Source: Brotonthovivens sp045629925
GTDB taxonomy: Bacteria > Bacillota > Clostridia > Lachnospirales > Lachnospiraceae
Length of the DNA stretch: 64,000 nucleotides
NCBI GenBank assembly: GCA_045629925.1
Contig: JAZQSD010000091.1
Coordinates: 1 to 64,000 of the forward strand
Direction: 5' to 3'
The position numbers and the translations under genes are program-made. Below, piece after piece: positions 18,091 to 25,406 of the stretch. Position 1 is the first letter of the stretch, and every line of letters starts with the position of its first letter. The notes under the pieces are model-generated. The model had not been told where the DNA came from, did no database searches, and worked only from the letters and a program-made list of their open reading frames with translations.

Positions 18091-18891
18091 CTATGGTCTT
18101 AAACCAGTACCACCCTGAAGAGTGATTGTCTGTCCTGTCATGTATTTGAAATCCGGAGTGGCAATCTGGAGACATACACGTCCAATCTCTGTCTCAACAT
18201 TTCCAAAATGACCCATTGGTGGCATTTTAACGTTAGCTTCATATGCTTCTGGGTAATTCTTCTGGAAGTTTTCTAACTGCGCAGTCCAAGCAAGAGGGCA
18301 GATTACATTTACATTAATTCCGTCTGGGCCCCATTCTGTTGCCGCTACACGAGAAAGACCGCGAACACCTTCTTTTGCTGCTGCATAGGAACACTGTCCA
18401 TAGTTGCCGGAAATACCAGCACCAGATGCAAAATTGATTACGCTTCCTTTTGTTTCTTTCAAATATGGATAGCAAGCCTGCATATAGTAAAATGTTGCAT
18501 AAAGTCCTGAGTATAACGCAAGATCAAACTGTTCTGTTGTGTGGTCTGCCAATGTTACACCAGATGCAGATGCCTGTGCATTGTTGATGAGCACATCAAT
18601 TCTGCCGAAAGCTTCAATCGCCTGAGCAACTACGCTTTCTACTACCGCTTTGTTATCCGCGCCAGCAGATACATCTGCTGCCACTGGAAGCACCTTCACA
18701 CCATAGAGTCTTTCCAGTTCTTCCTTTGCTTCTTCTAATTTCTTTACATTTCTGCCAGTAAGCACAAGATTTGCGCCCTCTTTCGCGTATGCTGTAGCAA
18801 TTCCATATCCGATGGAGCCACATGAACCGTCGCTTAACACCGCACGGCCGCCACCTGTAATAATAGCTGTTTTACCTGTCATAATTCCCAT
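18091..18891 (-). CDS. Short-chain dehydrogenase/reductase with an enlarged cofactor loop
   Basis: This is a 266-residue NAD(P)-dependent oxidoreductase of the SDR family; the substrate is unknown. The start at 18891 (MGIMTGKTAIITGGG) follows GAGGAAAAACGT. The usual TGxxxGxG is replaced by TGGG, a ten-residue insert (RAVLSDGSCG) and SIGYG. The catalytic set is present: NNAQ, the Ser of FASGAG, and YAAAK. The C-terminus MTGQTITLQGGTGLRP is typical of family members. It heads an operon with bioY and idi. Confidence 0.85.
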   Translation of the reverse strand: MGIMTGKTAIITGGGRAVLSDGSCGSIGYGIATAYAKEGANLVLTGRNVKKLEEAKEELERLYGVKVLPVAADVSAGADNKAVVESVVAQAIEAFGRIDVLINNAQASASGVTLADHTTEQFDLALYSGLYATFYYMQACYPYLKETKGSVINFASGAGISGNYGQCSYAAAKEGVRGLSRVAATEWGPDGINVNVICPLAWTAQLENFQKNYPEAYEANVKMPPMGHFGNVETEIGRVCLQIATPDFKYMTGQTITLQGGTGLRP

Positions 18892-18924
18892 ACGTTTTTC
18901 CTCGCAATTTCTAAAGTTTCTCCC

Positions 18925-18972
18925 CTGTATAAACAAACCGAATGTCTGATGTTCCCATTATCAAACATTCGG
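18925..18972 (-). terminator. Terminator after the thioredoxin operon
   Basis: The stem CCGAATGTCTGAT (18938-18950) / ATCAAACATTCGG (18960-18972) has one mismatch and is followed on the minus strand by TTTGTTTAT. It closes the operon that ends with the thioredoxin gene. Confidence 0.8.
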
Positions 18973-19022
18973 CTGTAAATTACAAGCATTGTTTATTCAT
19001 TATCTATCCTTGCAGTTTAAAA

Positions 19023-19343
19023 TTATACAAACTGATCCAACAAAGCTGCCAGCTGTGCTTTATTCTGGTAGCCTACCACCTGTTTTGCAACTTGGCCATC
19101 TTTTATTACAACCAATGTAGGAATGCTCATGACCCCAAACTGCTGTGCCAATTCCAGCTGTTCATCCACATTCACTTTGCCGATTTTTGCTTTTCCTTCA
19201 TATTCTTCTGCAATCTGCGCAAGCCCTGGAGCCAGCATCTGGCATGGTCCACACCAAACTGCCCAAAAATCCAGCAACACTGGTGTTTGTGCATTCAATA
19301 CTTCTGCTTCAAAATTCTGTTTTGTAATTGTTACTTCTGCCAT
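19023..19343 (-). CDS. trxA: Thioredoxin (WCGPC)
   Basis: A 106-residue cytoplasmic thiol-disulfide reductant with the classical active site FWAVWCGPCQML near residues 27-38. The cis-Pro segment MSIPTLVVIKDG is present. SD AAGGAG. It is the last gene of a four-gene operon: an atypical thioredoxin, trxB, an FTR-like protein, then this gene. TrxB is its likely reductant; the FTR-like protein may be an alternative. Confidence 0.95.
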   Translation of the reverse strand: MAEVTITKQNFEAEVLNAQTPVLLDFWAVWCGPCQMLAPGLAQIAEEYEGKAKIGKVNVDEQLELAQQFGVMSIPTLVVIKDGQVAKQVVGYQNKAQLAALLDQFV

Positions 19344-19357
19344 AGTTCTGTTCTCCT

Positions 19358-19558
19358 TTACTCTTTTGATTTATAGTACAGCATACAATGACAATATCCT
19401 TCAAAATCTGGATCCGCCATCTGCTCTTTAAACTCTTTGCATATGCATTTATTTTCTTCTGTCTGCTCTAATCTGCATGGGCAATATCCGCCTTTTTTTG
19501 CAAGACCCTCTCGGATCATCTTTACAATATTTTCGTCTGGATTTAATGTTATTGCCAT
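19358..19558 (-). CDS. Minimal ferredoxin:thioredoxin-reductase catalytic-domain protein
   Basis: This 66-residue protein carries six Cys in three pairs: CPC (residues 26-28), CIC (38-40) and CHC (56-58). This is the pattern of the FTR catalytic (beta) chain, in which four Cys bind a 4Fe-4S cluster and two form the redox disulfide. The protein is much shorter than plant-type FTR-beta (about 110 residues). SD GGGGAGG is strong. Its place between trxB and trxA suggests electron transfer from a ferredoxin-like donor to thioredoxin. That function is inferred; the family call is from the Cys pattern. Confidence 0.8.
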   Translation of the reverse strand: MAITLNPDENIVKMIREGLAKKGGYCPCRLEQTEENKCICKEFKEQMADPDFEGYCHCMLYYKSKE

Positions 19559-19582
19559 TTCGCGCCTCCCCTCATTGTATTT

Positions 19583-20500
19583 TTATTTTGCCAGATATTC
19601 TTCTGCGTAATGAGCTGCCACCGCGCCATCCGCCACTGCAGTTACAACCTGTCTAAGAGCCTTTGTCCTTACATCTCCCGCAGCAAAAACTCCAGGTATA
19701 TTCGTTCTAGTCGTTTCATCCGCGATCACATATCCGCTCTCATCAAGTTCAAGGAGCCCTTCTACTAATTCCGTTGAAGGTTTGCGGCCAATGCTGACAA
19801 ACACGCCATCACAGTCTACGTCTTTCAGCTCTCCTGTCTTCACATCTTTCAGCCGAAGACCTGTAACTTTTTTATCATAAAGAATCTGCTCAACTGTACT
19901 GTTCCAGCAAAATTCTACATTTTCCATTTTTTCTAAGGCCTGCTGCTGGATCTTTTCCCCTCGCAGCTGGTCTCTTCTATGGACGAGGATTACCTTTTCA
20001 GCCACTCTAGACAAAAGGATTGCATCTGCGATAGCAGTGTTGCCGCCGCCTACCACAATCACTGTCTTACCTTTGTAAAACATTCCGTCACAGGCTGCAC
20101 AGTAATTCACACCTCTTCCAACCAAAGCCTGCTCGTCGTCTACACCAAGATTTTTTGGCACAGCCCCGGTTGCCAGGATCACTGTCTTGCCATAATACAA
20201 ACCTTCGCTTGTATCAATCTCCTTAATATCCCCTTCCAGATTCATGCCGTACACTTCTGCCAGTTCTGTCTCTGCACCAAAGCGTTCTGCGCCCAACTGC
20301 ATTTTCTCTCCCAACTCAAAACCATCTATCCCGTTTTCAAATCCAGGATAATTGTCAACCTGAGATGTCAGAGCGATCTGTCCGCCTGCAGATAACTTTT
20401 CTAATACAATAGCGCTAAGCCCAGCTCTCACTGCATAAAGGGCAGCTGTATAGCCGGCAGGTCCTCCGCCTATAATGATCACGTCATAAATCTTATCCAT
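19583..20500 (-). CDS. trxB: Thioredoxin-disulfide reductase
   Basis: This is a 305-residue flavoprotein that uses NADPH to reduce thioredoxin. The N-terminal FAD motif GGGPAGYTAALYA is at residues 11-23. The redox-active CAACD is near residues 133-137, followed by the second dinucleotide motif VVGGGNTAIADA. The C-terminal FAD motif GVFAAGDVR is intact. Length is normal for low-molecular-weight TrxB. It lies between two thioredoxin genes and an FTR-like gene in one operon. Confidence 0.96.
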   Translation of the reverse strand: MDKIYDVIIIGGGPAGYTAALYAVRAGLSAIVLEKLSAGGQIALTSQVDNYPGFENGIDGFELGEKMQLGAERFGAETELAEVYGMNLEGDIKEIDTSEGLYYGKTVILATGAVPKNLGVDDEQALVGRGVNYCAACDGMFYKGKTVIVVGGGNTAIADAILLSRVAEKVILVHRRDQLRGEKIQQQALEKMENVEFCWNSTVEQILYDKKVTGLRLKDVKTGELKDVDCDGVFVSIGRKPSTELVEGLLELDESGYVIADETTRTNIPGVFAAGDVRTKALRQVVTAVADGAVAAHYAEEYLAK

Positions 20501-20527
20501 GGTGTATTCTCTCTTTCTATCAGAATG

Positions 20528-20851
20528 TTATCCAATATGTGGAAGAATAAATTCTTCCAGCTTTGCCTTTGACTCTGGTGCCACGATGGAATCAATGGCT
20601 TCCCCATCTTTGTAAAGTACAAATGTTGGAATTACTTCAATCTGCCATTCATCTGCAAGCTGTGGAACCTGATCGATATCCACTTTTGCAAATACCAGTT
20701 CGCCTTCATGCTGCTGTGCTACTTTGTCGTAAGCAGGTGCAATACGTCTGCAGTAAGAACACCAAGGTGCCCAGAAATCTACCAACACAAGTCCTTTATC
20801 CTCTAATACATATTTATTAAAATCATTTCTTTCAAAATTTAAGATTGCCAT
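20528..20851 (-). CDS. Thioredoxin-like protein with WCSYC active site
   Basis: This is a 107-residue thioredoxin fold. The frame is open further upstream, but the start at 20851 (MAILNFERNDFNKYV) is set by AAGGAG. The active site is FWAPWCSYCRRI rather than WCGPC, and this change should alter its redox potential. The cis-Pro loop is VIPTFVLYKDGE. It is first in the operon, so its promoter (with the Crp-type site at 20931-20945) drives all four genes. It may serve the neighbouring rubredoxin/rubrerythrin system; this is inferred. Confidence 0.9.
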   Translation of the reverse strand: MAILNFERNDFNKYVLEDKGLVLVDFWAPWCSYCRRIAPAYDKVAQQHEGELVFAKVDIDQVPQLADEWQIEVIPTFVLYKDGEAIDSIVAPESKAKLEEFILPHIG

Positions 20852-20872
20852 ATTGTAATCTCCTTTCTCTGT

Positions 20873-20901
20873 CTTTGTACATCTTCTACCTTTGTACATC
20901 T
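20873..20901. repeat. 12-bp direct repeat at the thioredoxin operon start site
   Basis: CTTTGTACATCT occurs at 20873-20884 and again at 20890-20901, with a 17-nt period. On the transcript it reads AGATGTACAAAG twice, spanning the expected transcription start and leader. Confidence 0.75.
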
Positions 20902-20903
20902 AG

Positions 20904-20945
20904 AGTATACCCAAAACAGAAAAAAGCTTCCGTGATATTATCACA
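20904..20945 (-). promoter_or_regulatory. Class II Crp-type promoter of the thioredoxin operon
   Basis: On the minus strand the palindrome TGTGA-TAATA-TCACG (20931-20945) is followed after exactly 21 nt by TATACT (20904-20909). No good -35 box is present, which fits an activator-dependent promoter with the site centred near -41. The geometry is the same as upstream of the rubredoxin operon. Confidence 0.72.
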
Positions 20946-20950
20946 TTGTG

Positions 20951-20976
20951 AAAAGAGGGAATGGATATCCATTCCC
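20951..20976 (-). terminator. Terminator after the rubrerythrin gene
   Basis: The perfect palindrome GGGAATGGATATCCATTCCC (20957-20976) is followed on the minus strand by TCTTTTC. It separates the rubredoxin-rubrerythrin operon from the thioredoxin operon. Confidence 0.82.
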
Positions 20977-21020
20977 GCCTACAGACTTTTTCTTTACAGA
21001 TCAATTGTCTAAAGCAATTA

Positions 21021-22163
21021 TTAGTAGTTTTCTTTGCGTACTTCAAAGAAACTCTGTGGATGATCACATACTGGACAAACTTCTGGAGCATCTTTGCTTG
21101 ATACAAGGTGTCCACAGTTGCGGCATTCCCAAAGTGTTTCTTCTTCTTTAGCGAATACAGTATTTTCTTTCACATTTTTAAGAAGTGCTAAGTAGCGTTC
21201 TTCGTGAGCTTTTTCAATTGCTGCTACACCGCGGAATTTTTCTGCTAATTCTGGGAAACCTTCTTCGTCTGCTTCGCGAGCCATGCGCGCATACATATCT
21301 GTCCATTCGCCGTTTTCGCCTTCTGCTGCATGGAGAAGATTTTCTGCTGTGTCACCTAATTCGCCAAGAGCTTTGAACCACATTTTAGCATGTTCTTTTT
21401 CGTTTTCAGCTGTCTGAAGGAAAAGTGCTGCGATCTGTTCGTAGCCAGCTTTTTTAGCCACAGATGCAAAGTAAGTATATTTATTGCGAGCCATAGATTC
21501 GCCTGCAAATGCTTCCCAAAGGTTCTTTTCTGTCTTAGTTCCTGCAAATTTGTTCTTTGCTGGAGCTTCTTCAATTTTCACAAAAACGCTTGCTGGCTGT
21601 TTGCAAACAGGGCATTTAAAATCTTCTGTCATAGGTCCTTCGTGAATATAACCACATACTGTACATTTCCATTTTTCCATATTTAAATCCTCCACTTTTT
21701 CATTAAATTCAATTGTTGTTAATAACTGATCTACCAGTTCCTGTGGAACTTCTGGATCATTCTTTAAACTCTGTAAAAACTTCTTGGTATTGCCGCTCTG
21801 TGGAAGCATATAACCTGCTTCTCTGCAGATATCCTCCGCCATAAGGCGATTGGATCGCTCAACTGCAACACTTAATGCATCTGGCAATTCTGCCGCCATA
21901 GTTTCCTGTGTTGCCTTGCTCTGAATCAGAGCTCTAAGCCCATCTACTACAGCCTGTTCTTTTGGCTGCTGTGGTGGCATCTGTTTTGGCACCATGGAGA
22001 TTGCTCCTGAAGGGCACGCCTCTGCACAAGCTCCGCAACCAATACACTTTGTTACATCTATGATACTGTTTTCTGTATCTGTAGCTCCAGTCGGACAAAC
22101 ATAGAGGCACAGACAATCTTTTGTACAAAGTCTAAGATTTCGCACTGCATATTTTTCAGCCAT
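21021..22163 (-). CDS. Ferredoxin-rubrerythrin fusion with two rubredoxin centres
   Basis: This is a 380-residue multidomain redox protein. Residues 13-50 have two Cys clusters of ferredoxin type: CTKDCLCLYVCP and CIGCGACAEACP. The first of these is atypical. Residues 60-160 are helical and unassigned. Residues 167-187 are a compact rubredoxin-like site (CTVC, CPVC). Residues ~205-330 are the rubrerythrin four-helix diiron domain (GESMARNKY, ENEKEHAKMW, EKAHEERY). Residues 347-366 are a second rubredoxin site (CRNC, CPVC). Rubrerythrins reduce hydrogen peroxide in anaerobes. An in-frame ATG at 21680 has its own SD and would start a normal rubrerythrin. The gene overlaps its upstream neighbour by one base (TAATG). 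Confidence 0.88.
   Translation of the reverse strand: MAEKYAVRNLRLCTKDCLCLYVCPTGATDTENSIIDVTKCIGCGACAEACPSGAISMVPKQMPPQQPKEQAVVDGLRALIQSKATQETMAAELPDALSVAVERSNRLMAEDICREAGYMLPQSGNTKKFLQSLKNDPEVPQELVDQLLTTIEFNEKVEDLNMEKWKCTVCGYIHEGPMTEDFKCPVCKQPASVFVKIEEAPAKNKFAGTKTEKNLWEAFAGESMARNKYTYFASVAKKAGYEQIAALFLQTAENEKEHAKMWFKALGELGDTAENLLHAAEGENGEWTDMYARMAREADEEGFPELAEKFRGVAAIEKAHEERYLALLKNVKENTVFAKEEETLWECRNCGHLVSSKDAPEVCPVCDHPQSFFEVRKENY
21678..21694 (-). promoter_or_regulatory. Internal ribosome binding site and start in the rubrerythrin fusion
   Basis: On the minus strand GTGGAGGATTTAAAT precedes an in-frame ATG (21680, residue 162, MEKWKCTVCGY). The SD strength and the 8-nt spacing are those of a real start, and the protein from here is a normal 219-residue rubrerythrin. 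Confidence 0.65.
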
Positions 22164-22819
22164 TATTTTGTCCTCCCTTCTACTTTTTCAAACTTCCAGC
22201 TTGGAACCTTACATACCGGACACAGTTCTGGAGCATTGTCGCCCACAGATACGAATCCGCAGATTGTACAGATATATACACCTGTGTTTTCCAGCATCTT
22301 GTCGCCTTCTTTTGCATACTGTGCAAGGAGAGAATCAAGCATTCTGGTTACTTTCTCGCTCCATACAAGGCTTCTTAACGCACCTCTGTCTGGCTTCTTG
22401 CCTGACACATAATTAGCGTATGGATAACCCTTTTCCAGATCCTTTTGGATAAGTTCCAGCAACTGTTCTCTGTCAACATTCTCTGCTGGTTCTGCTTTCT
22501 GTTTAAAGAACGCTGCCAGCTTAGCAAATGCTTCCTGCTGTTCTGGCATGTACTGTTTCTCGCATCCTCTCGCCAAGTTAGAGCAGATAATACTCATCTC
22601 CATAGGGGAAAGCTCTTTCTCGAAATGTGTCGCTTCTGGTGCTGTTGTGGCAGCAACTGCTGCATTTTCCTTAAAAGCTTTCTTGTTAGCTTTACAAATC
22701 GGACAAACCCACTCTTCCGGCAGATCTTCCCATTTTGTTCCCGCTGCAATCCCTGCTTCTGGAATCCCTTTTGCTTCATCATATACATAGCCACAAATTG
22801 AACACGTAAACTGTCTCAT
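22163..22819 (-). CDS. Rubredoxin-type protein with two iron sites
   Basis: This is a 218-residue protein. Residues 1-50 are a full classical rubredoxin (CSICGYVYDEAKG, then WVCPICKANK; Cys 6, 9, 39, 42). Residues ~65-175 are a helical domain that I do not recognise. Residues 184-203 are a second, short rubredoxin-like site (CTICG, CPVCK). It is likely to be a cytoplasmic electron carrier to the rubrerythrin encoded next to it, with which its stop codon overlaps. SD AAGGAGG. It is the first gene of its operon, under the class II promoter at 22845-22886. Confidence 0.85.
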   Translation of the reverse strand: MRQFTCSICGYVYDEAKGIPEAGIAAGTKWEDLPEEWVCPICKANKKAFKENAAVAATTAPEATHFEKELSPMEMSIICSNLARGCEKQYMPEQQEAFAKLAAFFKQKAEPAENVDREQLLELIQKDLEKGYPYANYVSGKKPDRGALRSLVWSEKVTRMLDSLLAQYAKEGDKMLENTGVYICTICGFVSVGDNAPELCPVCKVPSWKFEKVEGRTK

Positions 22820-22844
22820 CGTTTTCTCGCCTCCTTATGATTGC

Positions 22845-22886
22845 ATTATAGTAATGATTCCTATTTCTTTCTGTGACTTTCTCACA
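22845..22886 (-). promoter_or_regulatory. Class II Crp-type promoter of the rubredoxin-rubrerythrin operon
   Basis: On the minus strand the palindrome TGTGA-GAAAG-TCACA (22872-22886) is followed after 21 nt by TATAAT (22845-22850). The predicted start of transcription is near 22838, so the palindrome is centred near -41. No -35 box is evident. Two further TTGTGA half-sites lie upstream, at about 22901-22906 and 22918-22923. Confidence 0.75.
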
Positions 22887-22978
22887 TTAGATAAGTTTTT
22901 TCACAATTAATATTCTATCACAACTACAAATAAAGTGTAGAGTTTCCATTGTTTTTTATTGTTTTTTAATATAAACTG

Positions 22979-23007
22979 TTGCCACTTTTCTAGAAGGCGC
23001 CTATACT
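22979..23007 (+). promoter_or_regulatory. Sigma-A promoter of the first Crp/Fnr gene
   Basis: TTGCCA (22979-22984), a 17-nt spacer and TATACT (23002-23007) lie on the plus strand. It is divergent from the rubredoxin operon, and the shared region of about 230 nt contains the Crp-type palindrome. Confidence 0.75.
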
Positions 23008-23048
23008 TTAAGATATGTATCGGCATATTTTTACAAGGAGATGACGCT

Positions 23049-23708
23049 ATGCAGTTTTCAGAGTATTTTTCTATCTGGAACAAATTAACAAAAGAACAAC
23101 AACAAAAAATTACCCAGTATGCAATCCACAAAAAAGTCAAGGCAGGCACACTGCTTCACGACGGCGGTCGGGATTGCCTTGGCATTTTGTTAATTCATTC
23201 CGGACAGCTGCGAGCTTATATTTTTTCCGAAGAAGGCCGGGAAGTTACACTTTTCCGCCTGTTCGAAATGGACATCTGTATTTTTACAGCATCCTGCATG
23301 ATGCCAAACATCCAGTTCAACATTACTGTTGAGGCCGAGAAGGATTCTGAGTTCTGGGTTATTCCTGCAGATGTGTACAAGCGATTGATGAACGAATCTG
23401 CTGCCATCGCAAACTACACTAACGATATTATGAGCAGCCGTTTTTCAGAGATCATGTGGCTTGTGGAGCAAATCATGTGGAAAAGTTTCGACAAGCGCCT
23501 GGCAGACTTCTTATTAAAGGAAGTTCTCATCGAAGGAACAGATTCTTTAAAGATTACTCACGAAAAGATCGCCAACCACATGGGCACCGCCAGAGAAGTT
23601 GTCACACGAATGTTGCGCTACTTTCAGAGTGAAGGGCTGGTAAAACTTACCCGCGGCACAGTGGAAGTACTTGATCACGAAGGTCTTGAAGAACTGCACG
23701 ACAGATAA
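23049..23708 (+). CDS. Crp/Fnr-family activator, candidate redox regulator
   Basis: The 219-residue protein starts at 23049, after AAGGAGATGACGCT; the longer open frame upstream is not used. An N-terminal effector domain (residues ~15-130) leads to a dimer helix and a C-terminal winged helix. The recognition helix GTAREVVTRMLRYFQ has the same RE-xxx-R spacing with which CRP reads TGTGA. There is no FNR-type N-terminal Cys cluster, but the effector domain holds CIFTASC, a possible thiol pair. It is divergent from the rubredoxin operon and close to two TGTGA-N5-TCAC sites. It is probably their activator; the signal is unknown. Confidence 0.88.
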   Translation: MQFSEYFSIWNKLTKEQQQKITQYAIHKKVKAGTLLHDGGRDCLGILLIHSGQLRAYIFSEEGREVTLFRLFEMDICIFTASCMMPNIQFNITVEAEKDSEFWVIPADVYKRLMNESAAIANYTNDIMSSRFSEIMWLVEQIMWKSFDKRLADFLLKEVLIEGTDSLKITHEKIANHMGTAREVVTRMLRYFQSEGLVKLTRGTVEVLDHEGLEELHDR

Positions 23709-23735
23709 ACATACACACTTAATTTATAACTCACA

Positions 23736-23780
23736 AAAGATTGTTGCCGGTTATTTCACAGTTTGCCGCAGCAATCTTTT
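23736..23780 (+). terminator. Hairpin between the two Crp/Fnr genes
   Basis: The stem AAAGATTGTTG (23736-23746) / CAGCAATCTTT (23769-23779) has one G-U pair, runs into TTTTTC, and stands only 18 nt before the next start codon. There is no room for a separate promoter after it, so it probably attenuates rather than ends transcription. Confidence 0.65.
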
Positions 23781-23797
23781 TCATATACGGAGGTTTT

Positions 23798-24460
23798 ATG
23801 GAAAGATATCTGCTACAGATCACCAACTGTCCTTTATTTGCAAACATCGAAAAACAAAATATTTTGGCAATGCTAGACTGTATTCATGCCAAACTTTGTT
23901 TTTTTAAGAAAAACGAAACCATTTTGGCAGAGGGGGATGTGCCACGTTTTGTAGGCATTATCTTAAACGGCGGCGCTCAGATTGTGCGAGATGACTACTA
24001 CGGCAATCGCAGCATTGTCGCCCAACTAGAATCCGGGCATGTATTTGGCGAATCTTTTGCCTGTGCAGAAGTCCCGCTCCTTCCCGTTAACGTTATTGCC
24101 ACTGCAGACTCTGCTGTGCTGATGATGGATTGCCATCGCATCACACAGTCTTGCTGCAATGCCTGCGCATTTCACAGCCAGCTTGTCTTTAATCTTATGA
24201 AGATGATGGCAGAAAAAAATCTGATGTTTAACGAGAAGCTTCAGATTATCTCCAAAAGATCAACTCGAGAAAAGCTGATGGCATATCTGATGCTGCACGC
24301 CAAAAAGAAAAACAGCACCACCTTTACGATTCCATACAATCGTCAGGAACTAGCTGATTACCTTGAAGTTGAACGAAGCGGTCTGTCTGTGGAAATCAGC
24401 AAACTCTGCAAAGAAGGCCTGATTGAAGCCGACAAAAAGACATTCAAGATTTTAAAATAA
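23798..24460 (+). CDS. Second Crp/Fnr-family regulator
   Basis: The 220-residue protein starts at 23798 (MERYLLQITNCPLFANI) after GGAGGTTTT. It has a cyclic-nucleotide-binding-like effector domain (residues ~20-125, with GHVFGESFAC) and a C-terminal winged helix (NRQELADYLEVERSGLSVEI). The effector domain is Cys-rich (CCNACAF in the linker), which hints at metal or thiol sensing. The recognition helix differs from that of the first regulator, so it should bind other sites. It lies 13 nt before the ABC importer genes and probably controls them. Confidence 0.88.
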   Translation: MERYLLQITNCPLFANIEKQNILAMLDCIHAKLCFFKKNETILAEGDVPRFVGIILNGGAQIVRDDYYGNRSIVAQLESGHVFGESFACAEVPLLPVNVIATADSAVLMMDCHRITQSCCNACAFHSQLVFNLMKMMAEKNLMFNEKLQIISKRSTREKLMAYLMLHAKKKNSTTFTIPYNRQELADYLEVERSGLSVEISKLCKEGLIEADKKTFKILK

Positions 24461-24473
24461 AAGGATTTCACCC

Positions 24474-25406
24474 ATGAAAAAAACGTTATTGTTTCTGTTG
24501 TCCATCCTGTGCGCCATGATTGTGGTTCTGTCCGGATGTTCCACTACACAAACAGATACTGATTCCCAGGACACCTATACTTTCACCGACGATCTTGGGC
24601 GGGAAGTAGTTGTATCCTCCCACGACAGAGTAGGCATCGCTTCCGGCAGTTTTACAGAATGCTGGCTATTAGCCGGCGGCACCGTCGTCGCCACCACTCA
24701 GGATTCCATCAGTGAGCGCCACTTAGAATTACCACCTGACGTTGTTGACCTTGGTTCTGTAATGCGCCCTTCCGCAGAGATGATTCTTGCCTCTGACCTT
24801 GATCTTCTCATACTCTCTTCCAGCATGAAAAATCATCTGGCGCTGGCAGAGACTTTAGACAAGACGGACATCACTTATGCATATATGAATGTGGAAACCT
24901 TCCAGGATTATCTCTCCATGTTAAACATTTTCACAGACATCACTGGCCGCAAGGATCTTTATCAGAAAAATGGCTTGGACGTGAAGAAACAGATCAGCGA
25001 CCTGATTGCATCTAATCAGCAAGCCCACGCACCAAAAGTACTTATCTTGCGTTCTTCCTCCACAAAAGTTACCGCCCGAAACAGTGAAACAACCGTGGGA
25101 CAGATGCTAAAGGATCTGGGCTGCATCAACATTGCAGATCAGGAGAACAACCTCCTTGAGGAGTTGAGCCTGGAGGTCATTGCCCAGGAAGATCCTGACT
25201 ATATCTTTGTGATCTGTCACGGAGAACAGCCCGAAGCCGAAGCAAACCTTTTGGCAACAATCAACGCCAACCCAATCTGGCAAAACTTAAAATCTGTTAA
25301 AAACAATCATTTATACTACCTGGAAAAAGAACTTTTCCACTATAAACCAAACGCAAGATGGAGCGAAAGTTATGAAATATTGGCGGACATTCTCGCAAAA
25401 AATTAA
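24474..25406 (+). CDS. ABC importer substrate-binding lipoprotein (iron/cobalamin class)
   Basis: This is a 310-residue cluster A-type binding protein. The signal peptide ends in the lipobox LSGC (Cys at about residue 22). The mature protein begins with a short Thr/Asp linker. The characteristic opening TFTDDLGREVVVSSHDRVGI is of the FepB/BtuF class, followed by RPSAEMILASDLDLLI. Such proteins bind siderophores, haem or corrinoids. The substrate cannot be told from sequence. It overlaps the permease gene by 35 nt. Confidence 0.9.
   Translation: MKKTLLFLLSILCAMIVVLSGCSTTQTDTDSQDTYTFTDDLGREVVVSSHDRVGIASGSFTECWLLAGGTVVATTQDSISERHLELPPDVVDLGSVMRPSAEMILASDLDLLILSSSMKNHLALAETLDKTDITYAYMNVETFQDYLSMLNIFTDITGRKDLYQKNGLDVKKQISDLIASNQQAHAPKVLILRSSSTKVTARNSETTVGQMLKDLGCINIADQENNLLEELSLEVIAQEDPDYIFVICHGEQPEAEANLLATINANPIWQNLKSVKNNHLYYLEKELFHYKPNARWSESYEILADILAKN

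Noticed and set aside
22940..22970. Repeat TTGTTTTTTATTGTTTTTTAAT-like run
   Set aside because: Short, AT-only low-complexity repeat near the regulator promoter; no evidence of an element.
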